Notes: generated by a model not told the origin, from the letters alone. A stretch of DNA of 64,000 bases from Dryas octopetala (GCA_963921425.1 OY992834.1:27355923-27419922); one strand, 5' to 3'; positions 23,575 to 34,329 are shown, counted from the first letter of the stretch. Numbers and translations: made by a program.

Positions 23575-24122
23575 ACCCACTCGCGCTGTAACAAATCGCC
23601 GAGCTTCTCTTCCCCGCTTGGCATTGAATCCTGACCGTCCAATCCGATACCATCATCGCCTTCTTCTTCTTCCTCATCGTCGGACCCTAACCCTAAGTTC
23701 CGCAACCGGAACACGATTCTCTCTATCGCGCTCTGGCCTTTGTCCTTGTCGAAGTACCGAGTGGTATTTGCAGTATTTGCTTTGATGGTTTGGTCTCGGC
23801 CGTACGAGTCCTTGACTTTAACCTTGTCGTTGATCTTTTGGCGGGAAAAATCGGCGGGAGGGTTGCGATTGGGCCACTTGTTGAGCCACGGAGCAGAGGG
23901 GGGTTTGGATTTGTGCGAGGGTTTAGCGGCGTTCGGGTTTCCGCCGTGTTCGGTGGTTTTGAGAGAGGAGAAAGGTTTGAGGATGTGAAATGAGGAGGAA
24001 TACGAGGTGAGGGAGAGGGAGTAGAGCTCGGATTGGGAGAGGAGGCGGAGGTCGATGAGAGGGAGGGACTCAAGGTGGAGGTGGTGGTTGTTTTGGTGGT
24101 CGACGACGGTGGCAAGCGCCAT
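23571..24122 (-). pseudogene. Captured 5' fragment of a chloroplast CRM-domain splicing factor (CFM3-like)
   Basis: From the ATG at 24122 (MALATVVDH) the frame encodes about 184 residues: a Ser/Leu-rich N-terminus suited to plastid targeting, APWLNKWP, then AIERIVFRLRNLGLGSDDEE, an acidic run, and EEKLGDLLQREWVRP. These are conserved in the N-terminal region of CFM2/CFM3 chloroplast group II intron splicing factors, upstream of the first CRM domain. All CRM domains are missing. After WVR the sequence jumps into a second copy of its own N-terminal coding DNA (23514-23574). The fragment lies wholly inside the PIF/Harbinger element, so it is a captured piece and not a full gene. It is higher in GC than the surroundings. 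Confidence 0.8.
23995..24055. repeat. 61-bp direct repeat, copy 1
   Basis: This is the copy in the original coding position within the captured CRM-gene fragment. See 23514-23574 for the second copy. Confidence 0.9.
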
Positions 24123-24442
24123 GGCATTGAGCAGAGAGAAAGAGTGTGTGTGTGACTGGCATTGTTGCTGCACTGCGTTGACTGGCGTTGTTGCTGCAGG
24201 TAGAAGAAATGGGTTGGATTGCTGTAGAAGATGAAAGTTTTGTCTTAGGTAGACCCAGCTAAGGAGGTTCTTAGCTAAACCTCCACATTTTCACGGGTTT
24301 CACTAAGCCCAACTAAGAAGCTCATTTAAGTTGGAGAGGATTCACTAAGCCCCGTGTTTTTTAATCCTAAGCTCACCAAACATGGGCTTAAAGTCTTAAC
24401 TAAGCCAGTCCCTGTTAAGAAGGTGAAACAAACAAGGCCTAA

Positions 24443-24960
24443 TGGTTCACAATTCTTTTACGGTGTAAGCCATATCCAACCCACTTCATTTTCCATTTAT
24501 ATATTCAAATTTAGATAATAAGCTTTCCACTTCAATTTCCTTTGCTAATGGTAGCGTTTCAATCTATGCTAATTTTAACCTATCTTTCTCATCCTATACG
24601 AATACATAAAAAAAAAAATTTAAAATATTACGGATCATTCGGTTTTGGACCTGAGAAAAATCCATTGATAACGAATCTTGTTTGATTCAAACATCTTGTT
24701 TCTGCTAGCCATGACCTCTTTCTCTTCATCTTCCTCCTCAGTCAAAATCAACTCCAGCTCTATGTCTCTCTGTCTCTCTCAGAGGATTTCCATTCTATCG
24801 AACGGGAACAACGAAGGGATTTAGCGACGAGATTGGCGACTGGATCGACAATCTATTCCACTCCCTCCCCTATCAAAATTCCTCTCTTGCACTCTACAAT
24901 AAGTTTCTCTCTCTTCTGCGTTTTGTTAAGTTTTTTCCAACGAGAATAACTTCCCAGTCA
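24443..24960. other. Noncoding; possible orphan gene-start fragment near 24709
   Basis: A serine-rich frame starts at 24709 (MTSFSSSSSSVKINSSS), resembling a transit peptide, and ends after 37 residues at a stop. It may be a truncated plastid-protein gene start, but no domain follows. The rest has no recognisable feature. Confidence 0.35.
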
Positions 24961-25200
24961 CAGAGATGCCAGGTCAGCAATTTAATTGACCTGGTGTCAC
25001 AACCCAATGAAGATGAGACACATATGCTCTTCCTTTGATCATACCAACAAAAATTAGTTAAGTTAATAATTTATTGGGTTGTGACACAGTATGCTGACAC
25101 CATGTGTCTCATCTTCATTAGGTTGTGACACTAGGTCAGATTGATGACATGGCATCCCCGTGACAAGGAAGTTATTCTCTTTTCCAACAACTTCGATTTC
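24940..25200. repeat. Inverted-repeat element
   Basis: The left part (GAGAATAACTTCCCAGTCAC, GACCTGGTGTCACAACCCAATGAAGATGAGACACAT) recurs as its complement in the right part (ATGTGTCTCATCTTCATTAGGTTGTGACACTAGGTC, GTGACAAGGAAGTTATTCTC). It is about 250 bp and looks like a foldback MITE. The right part was later duplicated in tandem. Confidence 0.7.
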
Positions 25201-25608
25201 ACATCATTATTTAGGGGATGATATTTTATTTGCGTTATTGACCAAATCAGAACCGTTGTAATTGCTCATTAAATCTAGACCGTTCAATTTCACTGAGACC
25301 ACATTCAGATGAGACACATATGTTCTTCCTTTGATCATACCAACAAAAATTAGTTAAGTTAGTAATTAATTTATTGGGTTGTGACACGGTATGCTGACAA
25401 AATGTGTCTCATCTTCATTAGGTTGTGACAGTAGGTCAAATTGCTAAGCTGGCATCCCCGTGACAGAGAAGTTATTCTCTTTTCCAACGGCTCATATTTT
25501 TCACATCATTATTTAGGGGATGATATTTTATTTGCGTTATTGACCAAATCAGAACCGTTGTAATTGCTCATTAAATCTAAACCGTTCAATTTCACTGAGA
25601 CCACATTC
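25011..25608. repeat. Tandem duplication, two copies of about 298 bp
   Basis: Copy A is 25011-25306 and copy B 25307-25608. They run head to tail and differ by a few substitutions and small indels. The junction is at GACCACATTCA/GATGAGACACATATG. The unit includes the right part of the inverted-repeat element above plus about 110 bp of flank. No coding. Confidence 0.9.
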
Positions 25609-25611
25609 AGG

Positions 25612-26840
25612 TGACCTAGCTTTGACTCGATAACCATGCAATTTTTATATATAGTATAGGAATGTAGGTAAGTCAATTGTCTAGAATTATAGTTAAGTAT
25701 GTAATATGTACAGGATTGCATCATACTATGTTAGTACACCATCCGGATGACCCAAGTGGGCATCAGAGAAATTATCTTTGCAGGATATCCGTTCGTTAAC
25801 TAAAGAATGGACATGGATATTTCTATGACATATTGTCATTTTTAGACCATTTTTTATAGGGTTCAACATGTTAGGGTATATGATTCTACATTTTAGGTAT
25901 AGAATTATTGTTCGAGGTTATATTTTAGGTTTTAACTCTCGAGTTTTGGGCAGTAAAACTTCGAAGTTAAAATCTAAATTCTAACAGAGGAACGAAACTC
26001 AAAATCATGAGAGTTAAAACCAAGGAATATGTTCGAATAATGATTTATACTCTAAATAATTAAATCCTGTTTAAAATAAAATGGTGAAAAAAAACAGAGC
26101 CATAAAACATATTTACCGTTCTTTAGTTAAAGAACGGATGGACGTCATATAGAGAAAATTTCTATTTATGGTATATATATATTAATTAATTAAGGTATCA
26201 TTGTTGCTAAAATTGGTAACTCAAAGATCACAACTTCTTATTTATAGAAATAAACTCGCATCATTAGTTGTGTAGTTGTGTCAAAATACCAGACACCAGC
26301 CTTTCACAAAAAGACGAGCAAGTAAATAATAATAAGATTAAGAGTTGAAATACTAATGAATGATATTGAAACTTCTTTCAATCTCTTTTTATGGTAAAAT
26401 TAAGTTAAACCTTTAATGTTGGACAACTTCTGAGATTTACAAGTGAGCATTTATATATTTTTTAACTTACAAGAACATAAAGGGCGTCATATTACACGTT
26501 CAACAATGTCCATTTTACTTGCTTGCACTGCGCGACACTGGTATAACTGCAATGCAAAAAAAGTTTCCCTTATTTTGTACTTTTTCTTAATATTTTTTTT
26601 TATAGGTTGGTTGATGCTTATTTGAGTTTGTTTATGTATAATTTAGCATGTTTTTGGAGGTTGATAGTTTCAAGATTTAGAATTGTGAGTTTTTTTTATT
26701 AAGAATGTATAAGTGTAACTACATTGCAAAATTGTTCACTCTTTTCTTATCAAAAATTGCAAGCCTATTGTGTAACTAAAATATTGTACTCTTATATAAA
26801 TAAATTAAAAAACTCAAACATTGTATACTTAGAAAGTTTT
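25612..26840. other. AT-rich intergenic DNA
   Basis: No coding region, RNA gene or clear mobile element was seen. The motif around CGTTCTTTAGTTAAAGAACGG near 26118 is a short palindrome with a related block near 25788-25812 in inverted orientation; the region between may be a decayed small element. Confidence 0.5.
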
Positions 26841-26844
26841 TTGC

Positions 26845-27449
26845 AAGCAACCAGCAAGTAATTTGCTGCTTGGTAAATTTCTTCCAAATTTGGTGTCGTT
26901 GCAATTTTTCTTCTATATCCAACTCATAACTAATTGAAAATAAAAGGAGAGCTCCGAGACTCTTATAAACACTTATACAAGACTATGTGTTTCCAATGTG
27001 AGAAAACTCACACTACACTCTCACACAGTCACACTATTGACCACCACTAGCTATCATCAACTTCTCACACCGACACCGCTCATCCAATGCCTCCAACTCA
27101 TCTCAGCATTCTCCAACACCTGAGAGGAAGCATGGTGTTGTGGAGGGCGAGACTTCCATGGTTAAAAAGTTTTGCAATGAGTTACTGGATCTGTTTCTGA
27201 TGATAATTCAATGAACTTGATGGCTGTGATGGTTGTCTTCTACTGAGAAGTATCAAAGAGCACAAGGAGTTGTGTGGAGCTAATTGCTAATAGTGATAGA
27301 ATTAGAGCATTCAACCCAAAATTAATTGGCAATGGGTGGAGAGGCCCAAGACTTATAAGCATATATGCTAAATTCTAGTTTTCCAATGTAAAACATTACT
27401 CCACATTACTCTCAACAAGTAGAATACTTGTGATGACCTTTGCCATTAT
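26845..27449 (-). pseudogene. Third 2S-albumin-like copy, decayed
   Basis: Three blocks match the plus-strand text of the intact copies in the right order: 26848-26900 (CAACCAGCAAGTAA...ATTTCTTCCA) matches the C-terminal end, 27067-27140 (ACACCGACACCGCTCATCCA, then CCTCCAACTC) matches the CxC/CC region, and 27434-27449 (GACCTTTGCCATTAT) matches the start codon region. About 150 bp of foreign DNA lie between the first two blocks, and more between the last two. Frame is lost. Upstream blocks at 27960-28010 and 28520-28640 resemble the upstream regions of the intact copies. Confidence 0.65.
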
Positions 27450-27722
27450 TTTGTGGTCAGTAATGCTACACTTACCATATTTTTATACCACAATTTCATA
27501 CCATCTTACATGGCATTCATACATTGGACACTACAAATTAAAAAATAAAACCTAAAAAAGAAAAATGAAATACCCTTCCAATAAAGTAATGACACATCAG
27601 GTGGGATACAAATGTGGGAAAAAAAATGTGGGACAACTAGCATTATTGATTTTGTGGTGGATACACTCATTTGTCCTTTCTTTTCAACTCATTTATATCT
27701 TCTAATCTTTTTTTTTTTTTTT

Positions 27723-27749
27723 GGCTCGGCTATCCCACATAGCCGAGCC
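27723..27749. other. Perfect 11-bp-stem hairpin after a T-run
   Basis: GGCTCGGCTAT and its complement ATAGCCGAGCC are separated by five bases (CCCAC). A run of about 18 T precedes it. In plant nuclear DNA this has no set meaning; it may be the end of a small repeat. Confidence 0.7.
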
Positions 27750-29250
27750 ATTTCCTTTTATGGGGGAAAAACCAATAAAATAAAGAAAAACAACAAATCT
27801 ATTCAATGAGTAAAAGGAGAGAGAGGGATTCGAGCCCAACGGATGTATTAGAAATGATACCTAGGGTTGGTCGGGTAACAAAAATGTTGTATTTTCCGGA
27901 AAAATCATTATGATTTTTTTGTTCCTGAAAATATTTTATGGAGGATGAAACGGTAATATATATGGTTTGGTTTTTAAAGATCGACAGATGGTGAAGTGAA
28001 ATTCTCATGTAGTCAGTGGAGGATTCAAAAAATTCTCTTGGCAAGGGCAAGATGAAAAGCTATCAAGATGAAAGGCTATTCCTCAGGTCTTGCTGTTTTT
28101 TGCGTCACCCCCTCATAATTGTTTTCCTGTCCTCTTTGAGGATGCTTTGGGACACTGACTCCCAGTTTTAACAAAAAAAAAGCTTTCAAATAGTGGGCTG
28201 CACTGTTGAAATAAAGCTATCAAATGGTGAAGAGAAATGCTAGCTAGCTAACTACGTTCTTCTTTCACTTTTTTACTTCTCCCTTCTAATTAATTCATAA
28301 TGTAATTTTATGATCAAAATTGTTCATTTTCTAGATCATTATTTAAAATTTTTTTTATAAAAAATTAACTAAATCAAAAATGGATTAGTCATCAAACTGT
28401 TATCAAATAAATAAAAAATTTTGTTAATAAAATTCTCTATTTATTTATTTAATAATAGTTAAATAAACTAGAGTATTTTTTTTTTGGTAGATTTTTGGCA
28501 AATATAATCTTTACAGGATGATCAAGGGTTTTAAAGATTGGAAAAGTCAAATTCATGTAGCATTAAGCTAGGTGTATCATGTATGTGATGGCTTTCGGAA
28601 TAATTAAAGCACTGACCAAAAAAAAAAAAGTTTGAAGCATTGATTGGAGATGTAATTTTTTTGGCCCCGACTATTACCAAAAAAAAAAGAAGCATTGCTT
28701 AATTTGAGATAATTTTTTTTTTTGTTTAAGCAATTGGAGAGAAATAAGGACGTGTTTAGAAGTACTTTTGCAAGTGCCAAAAACACATGGATAAACTTTG
28801 AGTATAACTGTGTAAGTAGTGGCCAAAAAAAAAAAAAAAAAAACCTCTCGAGTATAAACATTTCGTACACAAGCCTTTCCAATTAAACCAGTCCTACTTG
28901 TGCAAGGGAATTCAATTTTATGACTCATTCTTTACTTCAATTACAACTTCACTAACTGTACAAAATTCATATATATTCCTTTTTCAAATGCTTTTCTTGA
29001 GATCAAATATTGTAACTTTATTCTATTTTTATTGAGATGAACTATTCTCTTTATCTTTTCTTGCTGGGGATGCATGAATTCTCAAGAATATATCAAGACG
29101 TACGATAAGGTTGCTTTTTCTTATTCAAGAAAACAAAGAATACTTGTTCCGCTCTTAGTTTGATTTCTATCGTTTCCTATTTATTTTCACTTTTGTTCCA
29201 TCTAAGAATGGCCATCATGTCAAGCTAGAAGCCTAGAATCATATACTTTG
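27750..29250. other. AT-rich intergenic DNA with remnants of the duplicated upstream region
   Basis: Blocks near 27965-28010 (GATGGTGAAGTGAAATTCTC) and 28570-28640 (ATGGCTTTCGGAATAATTAAAGCA) are weak matches to DNA upstream of the two intact 2S-albumin-like genes. Several A- and T-runs occur. No gene found. Confidence 0.5.
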
Positions 29251-29286
29251 CTTGACTATTATTTACTTCAAAGATGCCCAGTAAGC

Positions 29287-29294
29287 CTATATAA
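29287..29294 (+). promoter_or_regulatory. Putative TATA box of the NBS-LRR gene
   Basis: TATATAAG lies 114-121 bp upstream of the ATG at 29408, a suitable distance for a short 5' UTR. Confidence 0.5.
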
Positions 29295-29407
29295 GTACAC
29301 TGGCAATGACAACGAATCCATTTTTACAACACCATCTTCTCACTTTCGAAATACTTGTTGCTACCCTGTTCTTCAATTCACCTTTGTTTCCGTCCTGAAT
29401 CAAGGCA

Positions 29408-32400
29408 ATGGCAGAAGGAGTCCTCTTCAACATTGCTGAAGGAATCATTGGCAGGCTAGGCTCCAATGTTTTCCGAGAGATTGGATTGCTTTGGGGTGTC
29501 AAAGATGAGCTCAAGAAGCTTCAGGAGACAGTTACTCAAATCCAAGCTGTTCTTCTTGATGCAGAGCAAAAGCAGGCCAATCAATATGAAGTCAAACGCT
29601 GGCTCAAAAATCTGGAAGCTGTAGTTTATGATGTTGATGACTTGCTGGATGAGTTTTATACTGAAGCTCGGCGGAGACAAACGTTGCCTGGAAATAATAA
29701 AATCTCAAACCAGGTATGCATCTTCTTCTCCAGTTCAAACCAGCTTGCTTTTCGGCTAAAGATAGGTCATACGATAAAAAAGATTAATGAGAGGCTTAAT
29801 GTGATTGCAACTCTTAGAAACAACTTTCACTTAGTTGAGCGATTTGAAGAGACACCATTTATAACTAGGGAGAGGGAAACTCACTCATATGTCCCTGAAG
29901 AAAATATTATAGGGAGAGATGAAGATAAAAGGGCAATTATACAATACTTGTTGGATCCTAAGTCTAAAGAGAATCTATCAATCATTTCCATAGTTGGATT
30001 TGGAGGATTAGAGAAAACTACACTTGCCCAACTTGTATTTAATGATCAGGTAGTCAAAAATCATTTTGGTCTGAAAATGTGGATATGTGTCTCTGATCCA
30101 TTTGAGTTGAATACTCTTGTTAAGAAAATCATTGAATCTGCAACTAATGAAAAAGCTGAAAACCTTCAACTGGATCAATTGCAAAATCAGCTTAGGAAAA
30201 TTGTAGATGGAAAGAGATACCTCCTTGTGTTAGATGATGTGTGGAACGAGGATCCTGAAAAATGGTTTGGCTTGAAAGTCTTGTTGATGGGTGGTGCAAA
30301 AGGTAGTAGAATATTAATAACTACTTGTAGTGAAAAAGTTTCAATGATATCAGACACAAATAAGTCGTACACCTTAAGGGGTTTGGATGAAAAGCAGTCT
30401 TGGAATTTATTTAAGAAAATGGCTTTTGGAGATGAAAAAGAACCGGAGAATTCAACAATTAAGACAATTGGGGAGAAGATTGCTAGAAAATGTGGGGGAG
30501 TTCCGCTTGTTATAAGGACAATAGGACGAATGTTGCCCTCTAAAAATCAAGAAACTGAATGGTTGGCTTTCGAGAATACTGTACTTTCGAAAATAATGCA
30601 AGAAGAGAATAATATTATACCAACACTAAAACTAAGTTATGATGTTCTCCCATCACATTTAAAACATTGTTTTGCTTATTGTAGCTTGTTCCCACCTGAT
30701 TATGAGTTTGATGTTAAGAAATTAATTCGACTCTGGGTGGCACAAGGATTTGTCAAGCCTTCAAATCAATGTTTGGAAGATGTTGGTTATGAATATTTTA
30801 AGGAATTACTTTGGAGATCTTTTTTCCAAGAAGAAACAAAAGATGAGTTTGGTATGATAAGGAATTGTAAAATGCACGATATGATGAATAAACTTGCAAT
30901 TTCAGTTTCAGAGACGGAAAGCATGATAATAGATCGAAAAAATGAAGAGATTAATTTCGATCATGACAAATTTCGCCATGTCTCTTTTGGTTTTGATGTT
31001 GATTTGCTTGAATGGAAAATCCCAACCTCCTTGCTAAAGGCAAATAAGATACGGACTTTTCTTTTCATACAGAACCAATGCAAACCATATATGTACTCTG
31101 TTAATAGAGGGTTAAGTAAGTCATTCTGTAATGCTATTGTTACAAATTTTAAGGTATTGCGAATGTTGAGTCTCAATGCATTGGGAATCACAGTATTACC
31201 AAATTGTGTTGCTAAACTGAAACACCTAAGATATCTTGATCTGAGTGAAAATAGAGCCCTAGAAAAACTCCCGAATTGGGTAGTTAGACTTGATAATTTG
31301 CAAACACTAGATCTCTCAGATTGTGAGAGTCTTATGGAACTGCCAAGAGACATTAAGAAATTGATCAACTTAAGGCATCTGTTGATCAAAGGCTGTTACA
31401 GATTGACTGATATGCCACGTGGGTTGGGTGAATTGGCGTGTCTTGGTACTTTGGATAGATTTGTTTTGGGGCGCAGTGCTGGGCTTGGTGAACTAAACAG
31501 ACTTAACGAATTAAGAGGACGGTTAGAGATTAAAAATTTGAGGCCGGGGAAAGATGCAATGTCAGAATCAAGTGCTGCAAATATGAAGGAGAAACAATAT
31601 CTTCGTTCGTTGTCTTTAAGTTGGAAACGGATCAATAGGGATGATGAGAATGATGAAGTCATGTCAATGAAACAGTTGGAAGCGCTGCAACCTCATTCAA
31701 ATCTGAAAGAGTTGGTCGTGAATTCCTATATGGGTGTGAGGTTTGCGAATTGGCTTAATTCTCTAACAAATATTGTTAATCTCAGTTTGTATGGCTGTGG
31801 TAGATGCCAATATCTTCCAGCGTTGGATGAATTACCTTACCTTAAGGTTCTTAATCTGGAAGATTTCAAGCATTTGGAGTACATATCAGACAAGGAGATG
31901 TCATCGACGGCATCGACAATATCGACTTCGCCAACACCATTCTTTCCCTCCCTAAAGAAACTCCGTCTATTGGATTGCCCTGATCTCAAGGGATGGTGGA
32001 GGCTGCAGCCACAACAACAACATCTACCATCATTGCCTTCATTTCCTTGTCTTTCTTATTTAGATATCTGGTATTGTCCTTACCTAACTTCCATGCCGCT
32101 GTATCCATATCTCGACCAAGAGCTGACATTGCAGAATACCAGCTTGAAGCCATTCCAAGAGACAGCGGTGATGATGGAGAAGAATGGCGATGGTAGTTGT
32201 TCATCCCTCTTCAATATCCCTGTCTCCTCCTTTGTGTGTGGAGGAGGAGGAGCATCATCTTCCTCCTTCTCCCCTCTCTCCAAATTGAAATCTCTGGATA
32301 TCGGTACAATTGATGATAAGGATATGCCACAATGGATTGGCAACCTCACATCACTTCAAAGCCTTTCAATTGAAGATCTCCCTAATTTGACCTCACTGCC

Positions 32401-32638
32401 TGAAGGGATTGGCAGCCTCACATCACTCGCAGAGCTTTCAATTTCTAGATGCCCTACGTTGGCATCACTGCCTGAAGGAATGCGTCATCTCACCTCTTTG
32501 CAGAGATTGACTATCTTCAATTGCTCCATCTTATTACACAACAGATGCAAGAAAGAAACAGGGGAGGACTGGCCTAAGATTTCTCACATTCCAGACGTTG
32601 TTATATTTATTGATCCGGATGAACAAGATTCAGAGTAA
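29408..32638 (+). CDS. CC-NBS-LRR disease resistance protein (RGA-like)
   Basis: A single-exon ORF of 1076 residues, normal for this class. Residues 1-110 form an Rx-type N-terminal domain (DELKKLQETVTQIQAVLLDA, VYDVDDLLDEF). The NB-ARC domain follows: P-loop GFGGLEKTT at 197-205, kinase-2 LLVLDDVW at 272-279, RNBS-B GSRILITTC near 299, a GLPL-like CGGVPLV at 362-368, RNBS-D CFAYCSLFPPDYEF, and MHD at 489-491. Leucine-rich repeats run from about 560 to 1055. Such proteins are intracellular immune receptors that bind ATP/ADP. The P-loop has Glu (E202, GAG) where the family has Gly before Lys-Thr-Thr; the GLPL and RNBS-B motifs also depart from consensus. The frame is open, so it may be translated, but nucleotide binding could be impaired. 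Confidence 0.95.
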   Translation: MAEGVLFNIAEGIIGRLGSNVFREIGLLWGVKDELKKLQETVTQIQAVLLDAEQKQANQYEVKRWLKNLEAVVYDVDDLLDEFYTEARRRQTLPGNNKISNQVCIFFSSSNQLAFRLKIGHTIKKINERLNVIATLRNNFHLVERFEETPFITRERETHSYVPEENIIGRDEDKRAIIQYLLDPKSKENLSIISIVGFGGLEKTTLAQLVFNDQVVKNHFGLKMWICVSDPFELNTLVKKIIESATNEKAENLQLDQLQNQLRKIVDGKRYLLVLDDVWNEDPEKWFGLKVLLMGGAKGSRILITTCSEKVSMISDTNKSYTLRGLDEKQSWNLFKKMAFGDEKEPENSTIKTIGEKIARKCGGVPLVIRTIGRMLPSKNQETEWLAFENTVLSKIMQEENNIIPTLKLSYDVLPSHLKHCFAYCSLFPPDYEFDVKKLIRLWVAQGFVKPSNQCLEDVGYEYFKELLWRSFFQEETKDEFGMIRNCKMHDMMNKLAISVSETESMIIDRKNEEINFDHDKFRHVSFGFDVDLLEWKIPTSLLKANKIRTFLFIQNQCKPYMYSVNRGLSKSFCNAIVTNFKVLRMLSLNALGITVLPNCVAKLKHLRYLDLSENRALEKLPNWVVRLDNLQTLDLSDCESLMELPRDIKKLINLRHLLIKGCYRLTDMPRGLGELACLGTLDRFVLGRSAGLGELNRLNELRGRLEIKNLRPGKDAMSESSAANMKEKQYLRSLSLSWKRINRDDENDEVMSMKQLEALQPHSNLKELVVNSYMGVRFANWLNSLTNIVNLSLYGCGRCQYLPALDELPYLKVLNLEDFKHLEYISDKEMSSTASTISTSPTPFFPSLKKLRLLDCPDLKGWWRLQPQQQHLPSLPSFPCLSYLDIWYCPYLTSMPLYPYLDQELTLQNTSLKPFQETAVMMEKNGDGSCSSLFNIPVSSFVCGGGGASSSSFSPLSKLKSLDIGTIDDKDMPQWIGNLTSLQSLSIEDLPNLTSLPEGIGSLTSLAELSISRCPTLASLPEGMRHLTSLQRLTIFNCSILLHNRCKKETGEDWPKISHIPDVVIFIDPDEQDSE

Positions 32639-32639
32639 A

Positions 32640-33578
32640 AATCTGGTGCGTTTTGTAACTTCTGATTTTACAGTGTGGTTTTTCAAAATAGGCTATCAAA
32701 TGCAAACTCTTGTTCATATTCTTCTTAGTTCTTCTTGCTTTTTGGTCAATATTAATTCATATAGAGCATTAATGTTTCTGTCTTCACATCGATCTAGGTG
32801 TTGGATTACCGAAGGCATATGCATAAAAGATTGTCCTTATTCACTGCAATTGTGCAACAACATCTTGACAACAAAGTGGTATCTATATATAACCTCATCT
32901 CACTTTCCTTCTCTTAGAAATGAGTTCTTAATGCCTGTAATTCATTAGTTCATGTTTACATACACATGCATGTGTGTACCTAACTTCTTTTATCTTCTTT
33001 CCATTTCATAGTGATTTATTTCCTTGGAAGAATTTTATGATATCATGTATCATTTTGTCCACATTATACATAAGTTTATGATATGATGAATTTGGCTCTT
33101 TTGTTTTTTGTTTTATTGGCATAAATAGGGTGACATCAGCCACTTTGTCTCCTGTATCACTACGAAGATTATAACGAGAGATTTAATTTTATAGTAGGTA
33201 AATTGCTTCTTCAATTTACCCTTTTTCAATGTGAAATTTTGATTGCCTTTTATACTATAGAAAGATTAGACAAATTAACAATTTCAAAATGTTGTTCATG
33301 AGTAATGAATGTCATGTTCAATCATTGGCTGATCATGTGGTTTAACTAAATGGGTAAGTATTGGCATACAACCACTTCAACTCATGTTGAAATTGATTTT
33401 GAAAACTTCTATTTGTTTTTTAGCCTTTCCCAAAAAAGTAAAAACAAAAAAGCAATAAAATCTTTTCACAGGTTTTTTCTTCTCTGTTTCTTATCAGCCG
33501 TTATGAAATAAATCAATACCCATCTAACTCTCCCTTCTGCCCTGTCTTTTCAGGGTAGCGCGTCAATCTGAGTTTTCT
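32640..33578. other. NBS-LRR 3' region and intergenic DNA
   Basis: The first few hundred bases are probably 3' UTR. The frame 32598-32948 overlaps the end of the resistance gene in another frame and is not supported. Nothing else was recognised. Confidence 0.5.
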
Positions 33579-33912
33579 GGATCAATATGGATAAGGCATA
33601 GAAACATCAAATACTGGAACAACATGATATCAGAGTTTGTGTTTATTAAGCTTAGATGGTGTTATGGGCATAGCTATTGAACAATTCAACTAGCAACAGG
33701 ATAATTGGTACGTACTTCATTCCATACAATATATGAAACAACCTTCAGCACAACATTGTCAATTATTTATTTTCAATTTTCAAAAAGTTCGTTCACATGA
33801 TACTAACATTGTATTCCTTTCGATCCATCTTGTTTCTTATTTTACTTTCAGACATATGCAGTGGACAAAGAAGAAAGTATTGGTGGAGTGAGGTAAGTCA
33901 TTAATATGTTGG
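33579..33912. repeat. Left arm of a 340-bp inverted repeat
   Basis: This arm matches the complement of 37304-37652 along its whole length, with small indels (shared: CATCAAATACTGGAACA, GGCATAGCTATTGAACAATTCAAC, TATTTTACTTTCAGACATAT, GTCATTAATATGTT). The two arms enclose the MATE pseudogene region. Confidence 0.9.
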
Positions 33913-34329
33913 TCGTTTTGATCATACAAGTGATCACTCCAGTGAAGATGAAATTTATTTATAGTGATTATGTATATATATTCTTTCGATTCTCCAATTA
34001 TGTACATTGTTGGTATGATGTGATATTTATGCTAACCATTCTTTGATATAATGAAAGTAACATAATTATTTCTGTTGAATGCTTCCAACCGATTCCACTC
34101 TATCTTAGGGGTCGAAGGAGTCATTTTTAAGGACACAATTTTGTTGTCCATTAGTGTCTGCATGTCCACAAGAAGATATCAACTTGTATGGTGTTTGGCT
34201 ACATTAATTGGTCTTGTCTTAACCATCACTAGTCAGTGTATTATCAAAAGATATGGTTATCAATTCACTTTGGGCGCGTTGTTTGTTCAAGTGGAAGGAT
34301 TCAAAGTTAAAGATGAACTTTTTTTATTC

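Larger units (their letters stand above)
22715..24439. mobile_element. PIF/Harbinger (Tourist-like) element carrying a captured gene fragment
   Basis: The terminal inverted repeats are GGCCTCGTTTGTTTCAC at the left and the complement of GGCCTTGTTTGTTTCAC at the right. They are flanked by TAA at 22712-22714 and 24440-24442, the 3-bp duplication of PIF/Harbinger elements. Subterminal DNA has short repeats (TTTGGTGTAGTGCAGGACTAAC twice, GGCATGGACTA). There is no transposase. The middle holds the 5' end of a CRM-domain gene on the minus strand and an internal 61-bp direct repeat. The element is 1725 bp and would need a transposase in trans. Confidence 0.85.

Noticed and set aside
27458..27648. 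Possible MITE with AATGCT...AGCATT ends
   Set aside because: Ends are only weakly inverted and no clear target duplication was found; left out of the feature list.
30961..31389. 142-codon minus-strand frame
   Set aside because: It is an antisense shadow of the NBS-LRR leucine-rich repeat region.
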